42,098 nt of DNA from Roseburia sp. (GTDB lineage: Bacteria > Bacillota > Clostridia > Lachnospirales > Lachnospiraceae), in assembly GCA_023664265.1 (NCBI GenBank), contig JAMPFV010000021.1:1-42098 (forward strand). Direction: 5' to 3'. Both the position numbers and the translations under genes were made by a program. Below are positions 32,696 to 41,159 of this stretch, piece by piece. The notes beneath the pieces are model-generated. The model was not told the DNA's origin. It made no database searches and was given only the letters and a program-made list of their open reading frames with translations. Position 1 is the stretch's first letter. Every line of letters begins with the position of its first letter.

Positions 32696-35600
32696 TTGGG
32701 GAAGAAATTAATCATAACGGAGAAGCCGTCGGTTGCGCAGGATTTTGCGAAGGTATTTCAGGTATCGGGCAGGAACAACGGCTATATTGAGAATCAGGAG
32801 TATGTGATTACATGGTGCGTGGGGCATCTGGTGGAGATGGTCTATCCCGAGGAGTACGACAGCCGATATAAAAAATGGATGCTTGAGGATTTGCCGTTTT
32901 TGCCGCAGCAGTATAAGTATGGGGTGATTCAGAGCGTGAAGCAGCAGTACGACATTGTACACAGACTGCTTCACCGCGAGGATATCGACACCGTATACTG
33001 GGCGGGGGACTCGGGAAAAGAAGGACAGACGATAGAGGAAAACATTCGCAATTTCGGCGGGGTGCGCGAGGGCATGACGGAGCTGCGCGTGTGGATTGAT
33101 TCCCAGACGGAGGAGGAGATTCGGCGCGGCGTGGCGGAGGCCAGACCCATGTCCGATTACGCCAATCTGGGCGCGTCGGGAATCATGCGCTCGATTGAGG
33201 ACTACGCGATGGGAATCAACTTTTCGCGCGTGATGTCCGTCAAGTACGGGCGGCTTCTGAATGAGGCGGCCGCCACGCAGAGCTACACTGCGATTGCGAT
33301 CGGCCGTGTGATGACCTGCGTCTTGGGGATGGTGGTCAATCGGGAGCGCGAGATCAGGAACTTCAAGGAGACCTCCTATTACAGAATCGCGGGGGATTTT
33401 ACGGACGCCCATATAGAGGCGGAGTGGCGGGCGGCGGAGGGCTCCGCTTATTTTGAATCGCCCAAGCTCTACAGGGAAAACGGCTTTCGGGAGCGGACGG
33501 ACGCGGAGGCGCTTATCGCTTCGCTTGCGGGGAAGCCCGCGGTCGTAAAGACCTTGGAGAAGGGGACTGCCAAGAAAAAGGCACCGCTGTTGTTCAATCT
33601 GGCGGAGCTGCAGGCAGAATGCGCGAAACGCTTCAAAATCAGCCCTGACGAGACGCTTCAGGCAGCGCAGGACCTGTATGAGAAGAAGCTGACCACCTAT
33701 CCCCGAACGGACGCGAGAGTCCTGACAACGGCGGTTGCGAAGGAGATAGAGAAAAATATCCGCAGGCTTCAGGGCTATGAGCCGACGGGCAGGTATGTGG
33801 AGGAGATACTGCAAAAGAAGGCCTACGCCAAGCTTGCCAAGACCGCTTACACGGACGATGGCAAGGTCACCGACCATTATGCCATTATCCCGACGGGTCA
33901 ATTGACGGAGCTGCGGGGACTGACGCCCTTGCAGAGACGGGTCTTTGAGCTGATTGTGCGGCGGTTTTTGAGCATTTTTTATCCGCCCGCGGAGTACCAG
34001 ACCTTGAAGCTTGTCGTCGGCGTTGAGAAGGAGTCGCTGTTTTCCTCCGCGAAGGTATTAAAGACGCTCGGCTATCTGGAGGTTATGGGAAAGACTTTGG
34101 AGGACGCTGACACGGAGGAGAATGAGGCCCCTAAGGACGGCGGCGGGCAGGAGCAGGCTGCGGAGGACGAAGGGATCCCTAAGGACAGGCGCAGGAATGC
34201 CGCGAGGCTGTTGGAACTGTCGGAGACGCTGAAGGCGGGCGACAGCCTGACGGTGAACGGCTATGAGATGAAGGACAGCAAGACCTCGCCGCCCAAGCGT
34301 TATACCTCAGGCTCTATGATACTTGCGATGGAGAACGCGGGGCAGTTGATTGAGGACGAGGAGCTTCGCGCGCAGATCAAAGGCTCCGGCATCGGGACGA
34401 GCGCGACGCGCGCGGAAATCATTAAGAAGCTTATCCGCATCGGGTATTTGAACCTGAACAAAAAGACACAGATGATCACGCCCGAGCGGTTCGGGGAGAT
34501 GGTGTACGAGGTGGTGGCCATGACGGTTCCCGCACTGCTGAATCCTCAGATGACGGCCTCGTGGGAGAAGGGGCTGGACGGCATCACGAACGGGACGATA
34601 GACGTGGCGGTGTACCGCGGCAAGCTGGAGGACTTTATCCGCAGGGAGACGCTTCAGATACGGGAGCAAGACCTGACGGGAAGGATTGCGGAGCAGATCA
34701 GCCAATTTAGCGGAAAGGGCGCAAAGGGCTTGGGCGCACGCAAGAGACTGGCGGCGAAGTGCCCTGACTGCGGCGGGGATATTGTGACGACGCCGTTTGG
34801 CTATGGCTGTGCGAACTACCAAAAGGACGGGAGCGGCTGCCGCTTTGCCATCGGAAAGATTGCCGAGAAGGAGCTGAGCGCGGAGCAGGCAGAGGAGCTT
34901 CTGACTGCGGGGCGAACCGCGACAATCCGAGGTTTTAAGGGGAAGTCGGGCAAGCGCTTCGACGCGTGCCTTGTCTTGGCGAAGAATGAAAACGACAAAC
35001 ATGTCATAAAATTTGACTTCGAGCACGTGGAGGCCAAGAAGGTCAAGGATGCGGTCTGCCCCCTGTGCGGCGGAGAGATTGTGCGGACGCCGTTTGGCTA
35101 CGGCTGTGCAAACTATGACAGAGAGGACGAAAAGAGCTGCCGCTTCTCGATCGGGAAGCTGGCGGGCAAGGAGCTGTCGGAGACGCAGGTAAAAGCGCTT
35201 TTGGCAAACGGCAGGACAGATATTATCCGCGGCTTTAAGGCCAAGACGGGGAAGAAATTTGACGCGCATGTCATATTGAACAAGGATGCGGCGGGGACGG
35301 TGACGGGCTTGAAATTCGAGTTCCCTGACCGTCCCGAGCCGCAGGAGACCGCACTGCAGTGTCCGCGCTGTAAGGCGCTAAAGCTTCGGAAAAGCCAATG
35401 GTATTACGAATGCACATGCGGTTTCCGCGTGGGGCACACCGTCGCGCGTGTAGGACTTTCCGAGGAGCAGATGCGGGAGCTGTTTGAGGAGGGACGGACG
35501 CGGGAGCGCGTGTCGGGCTTTGTATCGAAGGCGGGCAGCTCGTTTGACGCGTATCTGAAATACGGTGAGGAGAAGATTTCCTTTGATTTCGACAATCAGG

Positions 35601-35722
35601 AGCAGCGGGCGGGAAGCGGCGGGGAGGCGCAGCCGTGGCTGTCCCCTGAGGCGGAGCGGACGCTGGACGAGCTGCGTATGGCAATGGCGGATGTGGGGGA
35701 GAATGACAATGAAAAAGGATGA
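32696..35722 (+). CDS. topB: type IA DNA topoisomerase, topoisomerase III-like, with three C-terminal zinc-ribbon repeats
   Basis: 1008 residues from a TTG after GGAGAG. The Toprim domain is at the N-terminus (ITEKPSVAQDF; AGDSGKEGQTI near 103). The catalytic Tyr is in LTTYPRTDARV near residue 335, and HYAIIPTG and GIGTSATRAEII follow. The C-terminus has three related modules: CPDCGGDIVTTPFGYGC, CPLCGGEIVRTPFGYGC and CPRCKALKL, each with a GF-x-K/S-GK-x-FDA tail; the third has lost part of the pattern. Several core motifs differ from textbook TopB (GRVMTCVLG for GRVQTPTLA). Role: decatenation and single-strand passage. It lies 35 bases after metF. Confidence 0.88.
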   Translation: MGKKLIITEKPSVAQDFAKVFQVSGRNNGYIENQEYVITWCVGHLVEMVYPEEYDSRYKKWMLEDLPFLPQQYKYGVIQSVKQQYDIVHRLLHREDIDTVYWAGDSGKEGQTIEENIRNFGGVREGMTELRVWIDSQTEEEIRRGVAEARPMSDYANLGASGIMRSIEDYAMGINFSRVMSVKYGRLLNEAAATQSYTAIAIGRVMTCVLGMVVNREREIRNFKETSYYRIAGDFTDAHIEAEWRAAEGSAYFESPKLYRENGFRERTDAEALIASLAGKPAVVKTLEKGTAKKKAPLLFNLAELQAECAKRFKISPDETLQAAQDLYEKKLTTYPRTDARVLTTAVAKEIEKNIRRLQGYEPTGRYVEEILQKKAYAKLAKTAYTDDGKVTDHYAIIPTGQLTELRGLTPLQRRVFELIVRRFLSIFYPPAEYQTLKLVVGVEKESLFSSAKVLKTLGYLEVMGKTLEDADTEENEAPKDGGGQEQAAEDEGIPKDRRRNAARLLELSETLKAGDSLTVNGYEMKDSKTSPPKRYTSGSMILAMENAGQLIEDEELRAQIKGSGIGTSATRAEIIKKLIRIGYLNLNKKTQMITPERFGEMVYEVVAMTVPALLNPQMTASWEKGLDGITNGTIDVAVYRGKLEDFIRRETLQIREQDLTGRIAEQISQFSGKGAKGLGARKRLAAKCPDCGGDIVTTPFGYGCANYQKDGSGCRFAIGKIAEKELSAEQAEELLTAGRTATIRGFKGKSGKRFDACLVLAKNENDKHVIKFDFEHVEAKKVKDAVCPLCGGEIVRTPFGYGCANYDREDEKSCRFSIGKLAGKELSETQVKALLANGRTDIIRGFKAKTGKKFDAHVILNKDAAGTVTGLKFEFPDRPEPQETALQCPRCKALKLRKSQWYYECTCGFRVGHTVARVGLSEEQMRELFEEGRTRERVSGFVSKAGSSFDAYLKYGEEKISFDFDNQEQRAGSGGEAQPWLSPEAERTLDELRMAMADVGENDNEKG

Positions 35723-35786
35723 ATATCTGTTGGTGGAGCGGTATATGCTTTCGTGTATGGAGCGGCTGGAGGAATATATTGATTAA
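35709..35786 (+). CDS. 25-codon small ORF overlapping the topoisomerase gene end
   Basis: Encodes MKKDEYLLVERYMLSCMERL plus five residues. GGGGGAG lies eight bases upstream, and its ATG overlaps the topoisomerase stop region (TGA at 35720-35722), as in coupled genes. The peptide is acidic and would form an amphipathic helix. An in-frame ATG two codons earlier is too close to the ribosome site. No homologue is recalled; translation is uncertain. Confidence 0.45.
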   Translation: MKKDEYLLVERYMLSCMERLEEYID

Positions 35787-35806
35787 AAGAATGGAGGTCT
35801 GATGGG

Positions 35807-36475
35807 ATGGTGGAACAACTGACAATTAAGGAGCTGTATGATTTGAACGAGACGATTGCGGACGGATTGTTTGCGGGAGCGGCGTATCCGTGGGAGGCGC
35901 TTGCGAAAATCGGCGCGTTTATCGTGGAGCTGGGGAACCGTCTGCCGACAGAGAAGTTCGAGCAGCGCGGGGAGAATATCTGGATAGCGAAGTCCGCCGT
36001 GGTCGCGGCGACGGCCTGCGTCAACGGTCCCTGCATTATTGACGAGGAGGCGGAAATCCGCCACTGCGCGTTTATCCGCGGCAACGCGATTGTCGGAAAG
36101 GGCGCGGTAGTGGGAAACTCTACGGAGCTGAAAAACGTCGTTCTGTTTAACAAGGTTCAGGTGCCGCACTACAACTATGTCGGCGACAGTATCCTCGGGT
36201 TCCGCGCCCACATGGGCGCAGGCTCCATCACCTCGAATGTCAAGAGTGATAAGACGTTGGTGGTGGTAAAGTCCGCTTATGGGAATATTGAGACGGGTTT
36301 GAAGAAGATGGGCGCGATGCTTGGCGACAATGTGGAGATCGGCTGCAACAGCGTGCTGAACCCAGGGACGGTCATCGGGCGCGGGACCTCCGTTTATCCT
36401 ACCTCGTCCGTGCGCGGCTTTGTGGAGGCGGGCAGCATTTACAAGAAGGCGGGTGAAATCGCACGGCGCAGTTGA
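35807..36475 (+). CDS. left-handed beta-helix acyltransferase-like protein
   Basis: 222 residues. After a helical start (about 1-55), hexapeptide-type turns run from about 60 to 205 (IWIAKSAVVAATACVNGPC, then NAIVGKGAVVGNSTELKN, MLGDNVEIGCNSVLNPGTVI, GRGTSVYPTSSVRGFV), the left-handed beta-helix seen in the acetyltransferase half of GlmU and in sugar-nucleotide acyltransferases. HYNYVGDSILGFRAHMGAG closely resembles the GlmU acetyl-CoA region. No uridylyltransferase domain is present. Likely an acetyl- or acyltransferase; substrate unknown. It follows GGAGG and sits 20 bases after the small ORF. Confidence 0.82.
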   Translation: MVEQLTIKELYDLNETIADGLFAGAAYPWEALAKIGAFIVELGNRLPTEKFEQRGENIWIAKSAVVAATACVNGPCIIDEEAEIRHCAFIRGNAIVGKGAVVGNSTELKNVVLFNKVQVPHYNYVGDSILGFRAHMGAGSITSNVKSDKTLVVVKSAYGNIETGLKKMGAMLGDNVEIGCNSVLNPGTVIGRGTSVYPTSSVRGFVEAGSIYKKAGEIARRS

Positions 36476-36491
36476 GTGGCAGCGCTGTTGG

Positions 36492-36673
36492 AACTATTCA
36501 TCCATGCCATTCATAATTTGCCGAAATATACATTATAACCAAATAATTTGCAAATCGGTTGGCAAATTATTCATATCGGGCACCTGCCCTATAGAAATGA
36601 TTGTCCAAATTGCCCTTCGTGAGCAAGCTCCTACGGTCATTTTGCCCAATCATTTCTGCATGGCTGAATAGTT
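36492..36673. repeat. 182-bp MITE-like inverted-repeat element
   Basis: Terminal arms of 16 bases (36492-36507 and 36658-36673) match with one mismatch. Inside are AATAATTTGC/GCAAATTATT (36542-36571) and AGAAATGATTG/CAATCATTTCT (36593-36657), whose stems extend imperfectly. No target-site duplication is evident. It has no ORF and could be a small mobile element or a structured RNA. The rest of the gap 36476-36856 is AT-rich; a short GC hairpin ACGGGG/CCCCGT (36806-36820) lies 36 bases before the next start. Confidence 0.7.
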
Positions 36674-36856
36674 ACGATTTATTTTGCGGAAAATATTGCT
36701 ATTTTGACGGATTTGTGCGAAAATAATTTTGTGTGAATAACTTGTCAAGGCCGATTTCCTGAAATGGGGAATATATTGGGGAGTCGATTGATAGGTTATC
36801 AGAGTACGGGGTGTCCCCGTATAAATATAAGTTATGTAGTCGAAAGGAGTTTTCAC

Positions 36857-37561
36857 ATGATTTATTCAAAAGAAGTTGAAGAGATGTGTTCAGTTGCACG
36901 TGATGGCAATCATGGATGCGCACCCATCCCGGAAGAAGCGAAATGGGTAAAGGCAAAAGACGTGAAGGATATTTCCGGCTTTACACACGGTGTAGGCTGG
37001 TGTGCTCCTCAGCAGGGCGCCTGCAAGCTTTCCCTGAATGTGAAGGAGGGCGTTATCCAGGAGGCTCTTGTGGAGACAATCGGATGCTCCGGCATGACGC
37101 ATTCGGCGGCGATGGCGGCTGAAATCCTCCCCGGCAGAACCGTTATGGAGGCGTTGAATACAGACCTTGTCTGCGACGCAATCAACACGGCGATGAGAGA
37201 GCTGTTCCTGCAGATTGTCTATGGGCGTTCACAGTCTGCGTTCTCCGAGGACGGACTTCCTGTCGGCGCAGGCCTTGAGGACCTCGGAAAGGGCTTGAGG
37301 AGCCAGGTCGGCACAATGTACGGTACGTTAAAGAAGGGGCCTCGTTATCTTGAAATGGCAGAGGGCTATGTTACAGGCATCGCGCTTGACGCGGATGATA
37401 AGATTATCGGCTACAAGTTTGTCAGCCTCGGCAAGATGACGGACTTTATCAAGAAGGGCGATGATCCGAACACTGCATGGGAGAAGGCATCCGGCCAGTA
37501 CGGTCGTGTAGCGGATGCCGTTAAGATTATTGATCCCAGAACAGATAAGGAGGTTAAATAA
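36857..37561 (+). CDS. iron-sulfur cluster scaffold-like protein paired with GGGtGRT protein
   Basis: 234 residues. HGVGWCAPQQGACKLSLNVKEG, IQEALVETIGCSGMTHSAA and MRELFLQIVYGRSQSAFSEDG resemble the NifU/IscU-type scaffold fold found in the clostridial protein usually annotated as Fe-S scaffold-like; Cys residues in the first two blocks could bind a cluster. The C-terminal extension (about 150-234) is specific to this family. Start at 36857 follows AAAGGAG. The next gene begins two bases after its stop, so the two proteins very likely act together. Their role is not known. Confidence 0.8.
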   Translation: MIYSKEVEEMCSVARDGNHGCAPIPEEAKWVKAKDVKDISGFTHGVGWCAPQQGACKLSLNVKEGVIQEALVETIGCSGMTHSAAMAAEILPGRTVMEALNTDLVCDAINTAMRELFLQIVYGRSQSAFSEDGLPVGAGLEDLGKGLRSQVGTMYGTLKKGPRYLEMAEGYVTGIALDADDKIIGYKFVSLGKMTDFIKKGDDPNTAWEKASGQYGRVADAVKIIDPRTDKEVK

Positions 37562-37563
37562 TT

Positions 37564-38580
37564 ATGGCATTATTCGAATCCTATGAAAGAAGAATAGATA
37601 AAATCACCGAGGTGCTCAAGAGCTACGGTATCGCTTCCCTTGAAGAGGCGGAGAAGATTACAAAGGACGCGGGCCTTGACGTATATGACCAGGTGAAGAA
37701 GATACAGCCGATTTGCTTTGAGAACGCATGCTGGGCTTACACGGTAGGCGCCGCAATCGCAATCAAGAAGGGCTGCAGAAAGGCGGCTGACGCGGCGGCA
37801 GCTATCGGCGAAGGGCTTCAGGCTTTCTGTATCCCCGGCTCTGTTGCGGACAACCGCAAGGTAGGTCTCGGACACGGCAACTTGGGAAAGATGCTCCTTG
37901 AGGAGGAGACGGAGTGCTTCTGCTTCTTGGCAGGGCATGAGTCCTTCGCGGCGGCAGAGGGCGCTATCGGTATCGCGGAGAAGGCAAACAGGGTTCGTCA
38001 GAAGCCGTTGCGTGTTATCCTGAACGGCCTTGGCAAGGATGCTGCTGAGATTATCGCGCGCATCAACGGCTTTACTTTCGTTGAGACGGAGTATGACCCT
38101 TATACAAACACGGTAAAGGAAGTATTCAGGAAGTCCTACTCTGACCCTGAGGGACCTCGCGGCAAGGTAAACTGCTACGGCTCCAATGACGTTTGCGAGG
38201 GCGTCGCAATCATGTGGAAGGAGAACGTTGACGTATCCATCACAGGAAACTCAACAAACCCGACAAGATTCCAGCATCCTGTTGCAGGTACATACAAGAA
38301 GGAGAGAATCGAGGCAGGCAAGAAATACTTCTCCGTTGCATCCGGCGGCGGCACGGGACGTACACTGCACCCCGACAATATGGCGGCAGGCCCTGCTTCC
38401 TACGGAATGACGGATACGCTGGGTCGTATGCACTCCGACGCGCAGTTTGCAGGCTCTTCCTCCGTTCCCGCGCATGTAGAGATGATGGGCTTAATCGGTA
38501 TGGGTAATAACCCGATGGTTGGCGCTACGGTTGCGGTTGCAGTTTCGGTAGAGGAAGCGGCGAAGGCAAATCGTTTTTAG
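37564..38580 (+). CDS. GGGtGRT family protein
   Basis: 338 residues containing VASGGGTGRTLHPDN near residue 258, the motif that names the family. Other conserved-looking blocks are QPICFENACWAYTVGAA, GLGHGNLGKMLLEE, CFCFLAGHESFAAAEGAIG and NPMVGATVAVAVSVEEA. No membrane segment or signal. The function is not established; the glycine-rich motif suggests a phosphate or cofactor site. It directly follows the scaffold-like gene with AGGAGG at the end of that gene. Codons favour highly used types, and both genes look strongly expressed (inference). Confidence 0.88.
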   Translation: MALFESYERRIDKITEVLKSYGIASLEEAEKITKDAGLDVYDQVKKIQPICFENACWAYTVGAAIAIKKGCRKAADAAAAIGEGLQAFCIPGSVADNRKVGLGHGNLGKMLLEEETECFCFLAGHESFAAAEGAIGIAEKANRVRQKPLRVILNGLGKDAAEIIARINGFTFVETEYDPYTNTVKEVFRKSYSDPEGPRGKVNCYGSNDVCEGVAIMWKENVDVSITGNSTNPTRFQHPVAGTYKKERIEAGKKYFSVASGGGTGRTLHPDNMAAGPASYGMTDTLGRMHSDAQFAGSSSVPAHVEMMGLIGMGNNPMVGATVAVAVSVEEAAKANRF

Positions 38581-38625
38581 GAAAACGGTTGGAAGTTCTA
38601 TAAACTGAATTATTGAAAACTTTGA

Positions 38626-38657
38626 AAATGCCGTAACTTTGAGGGGTTACGGCATTT
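38626..38657 (+). terminator. intrinsic terminator after the GGGtGRT gene
   Basis: AAATGCCGTAAC and GTTACGGCATTT form a perfect 12-bp stem with an 8-base loop. The A/U-rich stem base is typical of bidirectional terminators. Confidence 0.8.
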
Positions 38658-38742
38658 CAGACTTTGTTCTCTTCAATAAATGCTGACCGAATATATTATT
38701 GTTGCGGTCAAGCATTTACTTTGGCATTCGAGGAGTTATTTT

Positions 38743-38937
38743 GTGGGAAAAAATAGGCGATTGACAAATAAAGCGCGTGCTTTATATTTATATGTAACGG
38801 CGGAAAAGGAAAGGGGCGGCGGGAATGGGGAGAGCGTCAGCGGACTTGTAAACCGTCTGCTTGCGGTGGAGGTTCCGGGCTTTGATCCGATATTTGAAAA
38901 GTATGAGCCTTCACAAAACCCGGTTGACGGCCCTTGA
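38743..38937 (+). CDS. small hypothetical protein, possibly ribbon-helix-helix
   Basis: 64 residues from GTG at 38743, chosen because AGGAG lies seven bases upstream; an ATG 21 codons earlier has no ribosome site. The middle ARALYLYVTAEKERGGGNGE followed by SVSGLVNRLLAVEV has the strand-helix-helix look of small RHH DNA-binding proteins. No firm family. The next gene starts about 100 bases later. Confidence 0.45.
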   Translation: MGKNRRLTNKARALYLYVTAEKERGGGNGESVSGLVNRLLAVEVPGFDPIFEKYEPSQNPVDGP

Positions 38938-39038
38938 GGAAGTTTTTATGGTGAATTTAAAGATGTTTCACGGAATTATATCCGCAGATATATATTGCTT
39001 TGCGTGTTTCGGTAAAATTGTGGCAGGAGAGAATGGAT

Positions 39039-40643
39039 ATGAGGTTTTTTAATCAGGCGGGAAAGAAAAAGAAGAAGGATCAGAGCAATGATACGGAGAA
39101 GCTTCGGGCGGTGGAGACGGAGCAGGCGGCCTTGAAGAAAACCGGGGTGGAGAAAAACAGGTTCCTTACGCCGCAGGAACGCTATATTTCCAAGGGGAAT
39201 GCCGGGGATGACGTCGCGGAGGGGAGAACGGCGTTCGGATATTCTGAGGAGAAAACCATTCATGGCGATCCCATTATCATAAACGGCCCGGATTATCTTC
39301 TGCGCGTCAACGAGACGCGGATGGAGGTCCTGCTTACATTGTATCGCCGCTTTTCCATGGAGGAGCTTCGCAATCTGCTGCAGGAGAATGGGATTGTTTC
39401 CGGGATTCGGGAAAAGACGCTGAACGAGCTTGCACAGGGGAAGAAGAATTATGAGGAGACCCTCGTTGCGACCGGTACTGCTGCGAAGGACGGCCGCGAT
39501 GGCTTTTTTGAGTATCATTTTAATCCGCATCCGGAAACCATGCCGATTATCCTGCCGGATGGCTCGGTGGATTATAATGTGTTGGGGAAGATAGAGCTTG
39601 TGACGAACGGGCAGCTTCTTGTCACATATCATTCGGCATTGCCGGCTGTTATCGGGAAAGATGTTCTGGGAAACACCATTGACGCGTATGAGGGAAAGGA
39701 ATTGCAGCCGCTGCAATGTAAGCGCTGTGAGCCGGATGAAAAGGGCTGCGAATACTATTCCTCCACGGAGGGGAATGTCACGGTGAAGGGGGGCTGTCTG
39801 ACCGTAACGCCAATCTATGTGATAAAAGGCAATCTGGATGCCGCCACCGGAAATGTGGACTTCCACGGGGATGTGCTGATACAGGGCAATGTATTTGCCG
39901 GCGTCACCGTGAAAACAACGGGGAACATTACCGTAAACGGTCATGTGGAAACGGCGAGTCTTTTCGCGGGAAAGGATGTTATCCTGAAAAACGGGATGCA
40001 GGGCTCGGGAAACGGCGTTATTCGTGCGGGCGGAAATGTGATGGCGCGTTTTCTGGAGCAGACGCAGGTTTATGCCGGAAATGAAATCAACACGGGAGCC
40101 TTGTTGAACTGCGAGGTGGAGTCGGGACAGAATGTGGTCATCGCCGGCAATCGGGGCACTATCATCGGCGGCACTGTCACGGCGGTGGGGCAGATTTCGG
40201 CGGCGTCTATCGGCAACCGCGCGGGCGTCAACACGCAGCTGGTTATCGGTCTGGATTGCGAATTTAAGAGCAAGATGGGAGAAATCGACCACCTTGCGGA
40301 AGAGTATCAGAGGAATATGGCAGAGGCCGCAAGCGCTCTGGAAAGCCTTACTTATCAGCTCAAGGCGCAGCCTGCACATCCTGTGCTGAACAAGCAAAAG
40401 GCAGAGCAGATGCGCAAAAAGATTAATTTTCAGCTGAAATTAAAGGAGCTTACCGCAAGGCGGGAGCAGTTGATTGATATCAACCGACGCTCCGCGGACG
40501 GAAAAATCATTGTCGGCGGGATTGCCAATGTGGGATGCGTTATTATCATAAACGGCGTGCGGGAAACACTGCACTCGGAGTACCGGGATGTGACCTTTAA
40601 GCGCGTCGGGCAGGAGATACGGATTATATCGAACAGGCAGTAG
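39039..40643 (+). CDS. FapA family (DUF342) protein
   Basis: 534 residues. A basic N-terminus with KKKKK is followed by a DUF342 N-terminal region and a long right-handed beta-helix of polymerised turns (for example GNVTVKGGCLTV, GNVDFHGDVLIQGNVFAGVTVK, GNITVNGHVETASLFAGKDV, GNVMARFL, GQNVVIAGNRGTIIGG; about 235-400). A coiled coil (about 410-490) and a terminal beta region follow. This is the usual DUF342 layout and length. Role: polymer-like scaffold, linked in other bacteria to polarity or envelope functions, unknown here. ATG at 39039 lies eight bases from AGGAGAG; earlier ATGs are possible. Confidence 0.85.
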   Translation: MRFFNQAGKKKKKDQSNDTEKLRAVETEQAALKKTGVEKNRFLTPQERYISKGNAGDDVAEGRTAFGYSEEKTIHGDPIIINGPDYLLRVNETRMEVLLTLYRRFSMEELRNLLQENGIVSGIREKTLNELAQGKKNYEETLVATGTAAKDGRDGFFEYHFNPHPETMPIILPDGSVDYNVLGKIELVTNGQLLVTYHSALPAVIGKDVLGNTIDAYEGKELQPLQCKRCEPDEKGCEYYSSTEGNVTVKGGCLTVTPIYVIKGNLDAATGNVDFHGDVLIQGNVFAGVTVKTTGNITVNGHVETASLFAGKDVILKNGMQGSGNGVIRAGGNVMARFLEQTQVYAGNEINTGALLNCEVESGQNVVIAGNRGTIIGGTVTAVGQISAASIGNRAGVNTQLVIGLDCEFKSKMGEIDHLAEEYQRNMAEAASALESLTYQLKAQPAHPVLNKQKAEQMRKKINFQLKLKELTARREQLIDINRRSADGKIIVGGIANVGCVIIINGVRETLHSEYRDVTFKRVGQEIRIISNRQ

Positions 40644-40699
40644 AGAGAGGCAGGGAAGTAAGAGCGCAGAGCATGTTGGAGGGAAGGGAGCAAGGGGGG

Positions 40700-40814
40700 A
40701 TATTGTTTGTGTGCCACGGCAGTATCTCAACTCTTTGCGGAAATGTTGGAAAATAGCGGGTTTGAGGATGGATTGAAGGGCAATTTACTACTAATTTACT
40801 ACTTTTCATTTTAG
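40700..40814 (+). pseudogene. possible remnant of a low-molecular-weight protein-tyrosine phosphatase
   Basis: One frame reads ILFVCHG (40700-40720), like the P-loop start of such phosphatases. The next frame reads QLFAEMLENSGFEDGLKG, like the helix that follows the P-loop, and then ends in a stop at 40812. The intervening ICRSPMAE-like residues are missing. A short decayed fragment is the best reading, but chance resemblance cannot be excluded. The rest of the gap 40644-40985 is AT-rich with a TTTACTACTAA direct repeat and the toxin-antitoxin promoter. Confidence 0.3.
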
Positions 40815-40901
40815 AGCTTCGATACGATATAAGATTTATTAGTCAATAGTTTCATATTTGTCAAAAGAATGGGAACTTACTAATATATAATAAAAATCTA
40901 C

Positions 40902-40930
40902 TTCTGTTTTACCTTGATGTGTGGTAAAAT
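40902..40930 (+). promoter_or_regulatory. promoter and palindromic operator of the toxin-antitoxin pair
   Basis: TTCTGT (40902-40907), 17 bases, TAAAAT (40925-40930) with TGTGG just before it. TTTTACC (40907-40913) and GGTAAAA (40923-40929) form a palindrome over the spacer and -10, fitting autorepression. Confidence 0.55.
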
Positions 40931-40985
40931 AGGAGTGGTTGGAGACGCTATTATAAACAGGAAATGATGATGCGAGGTGGTCTTT

Positions 40986-41159
40986 ATGGATATGGCAGTT
41001 GACACCAGGGGGAAAGATACCCTGCAGGAGAATAAAAACCTGATGCGGGCGCTTGACAGGGGCATTGACGATATGGAGGCAGGGAGGGAACTTCCGCTTG
41101 ATGAGGCTTTCCACAAGATAACGGAATTGAGGGATAAGAGAAGGAATGCGAGAGCGTAA
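40986..41159 (+). CDS. short antitoxin of a RelE/ParE-type pair
   Basis: 57 residues starting MDMAVDTRGKDTLQENKNLM. The C-terminal helix GIDDMEAGRELPLDEAFHKI is typical of antitoxins that wrap a RelE/ParE toxin. The N-terminal DNA-binding part is very short or missing. The ATG at 40986 follows GAGGTGG. It overlaps the toxin gene by 14 bases, so the pair is coupled. Confidence 0.75.
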   Translation: MDMAVDTRGKDTLQENKNLMRALDRGIDDMEAGRELPLDEAFHKITELRDKRRNARA

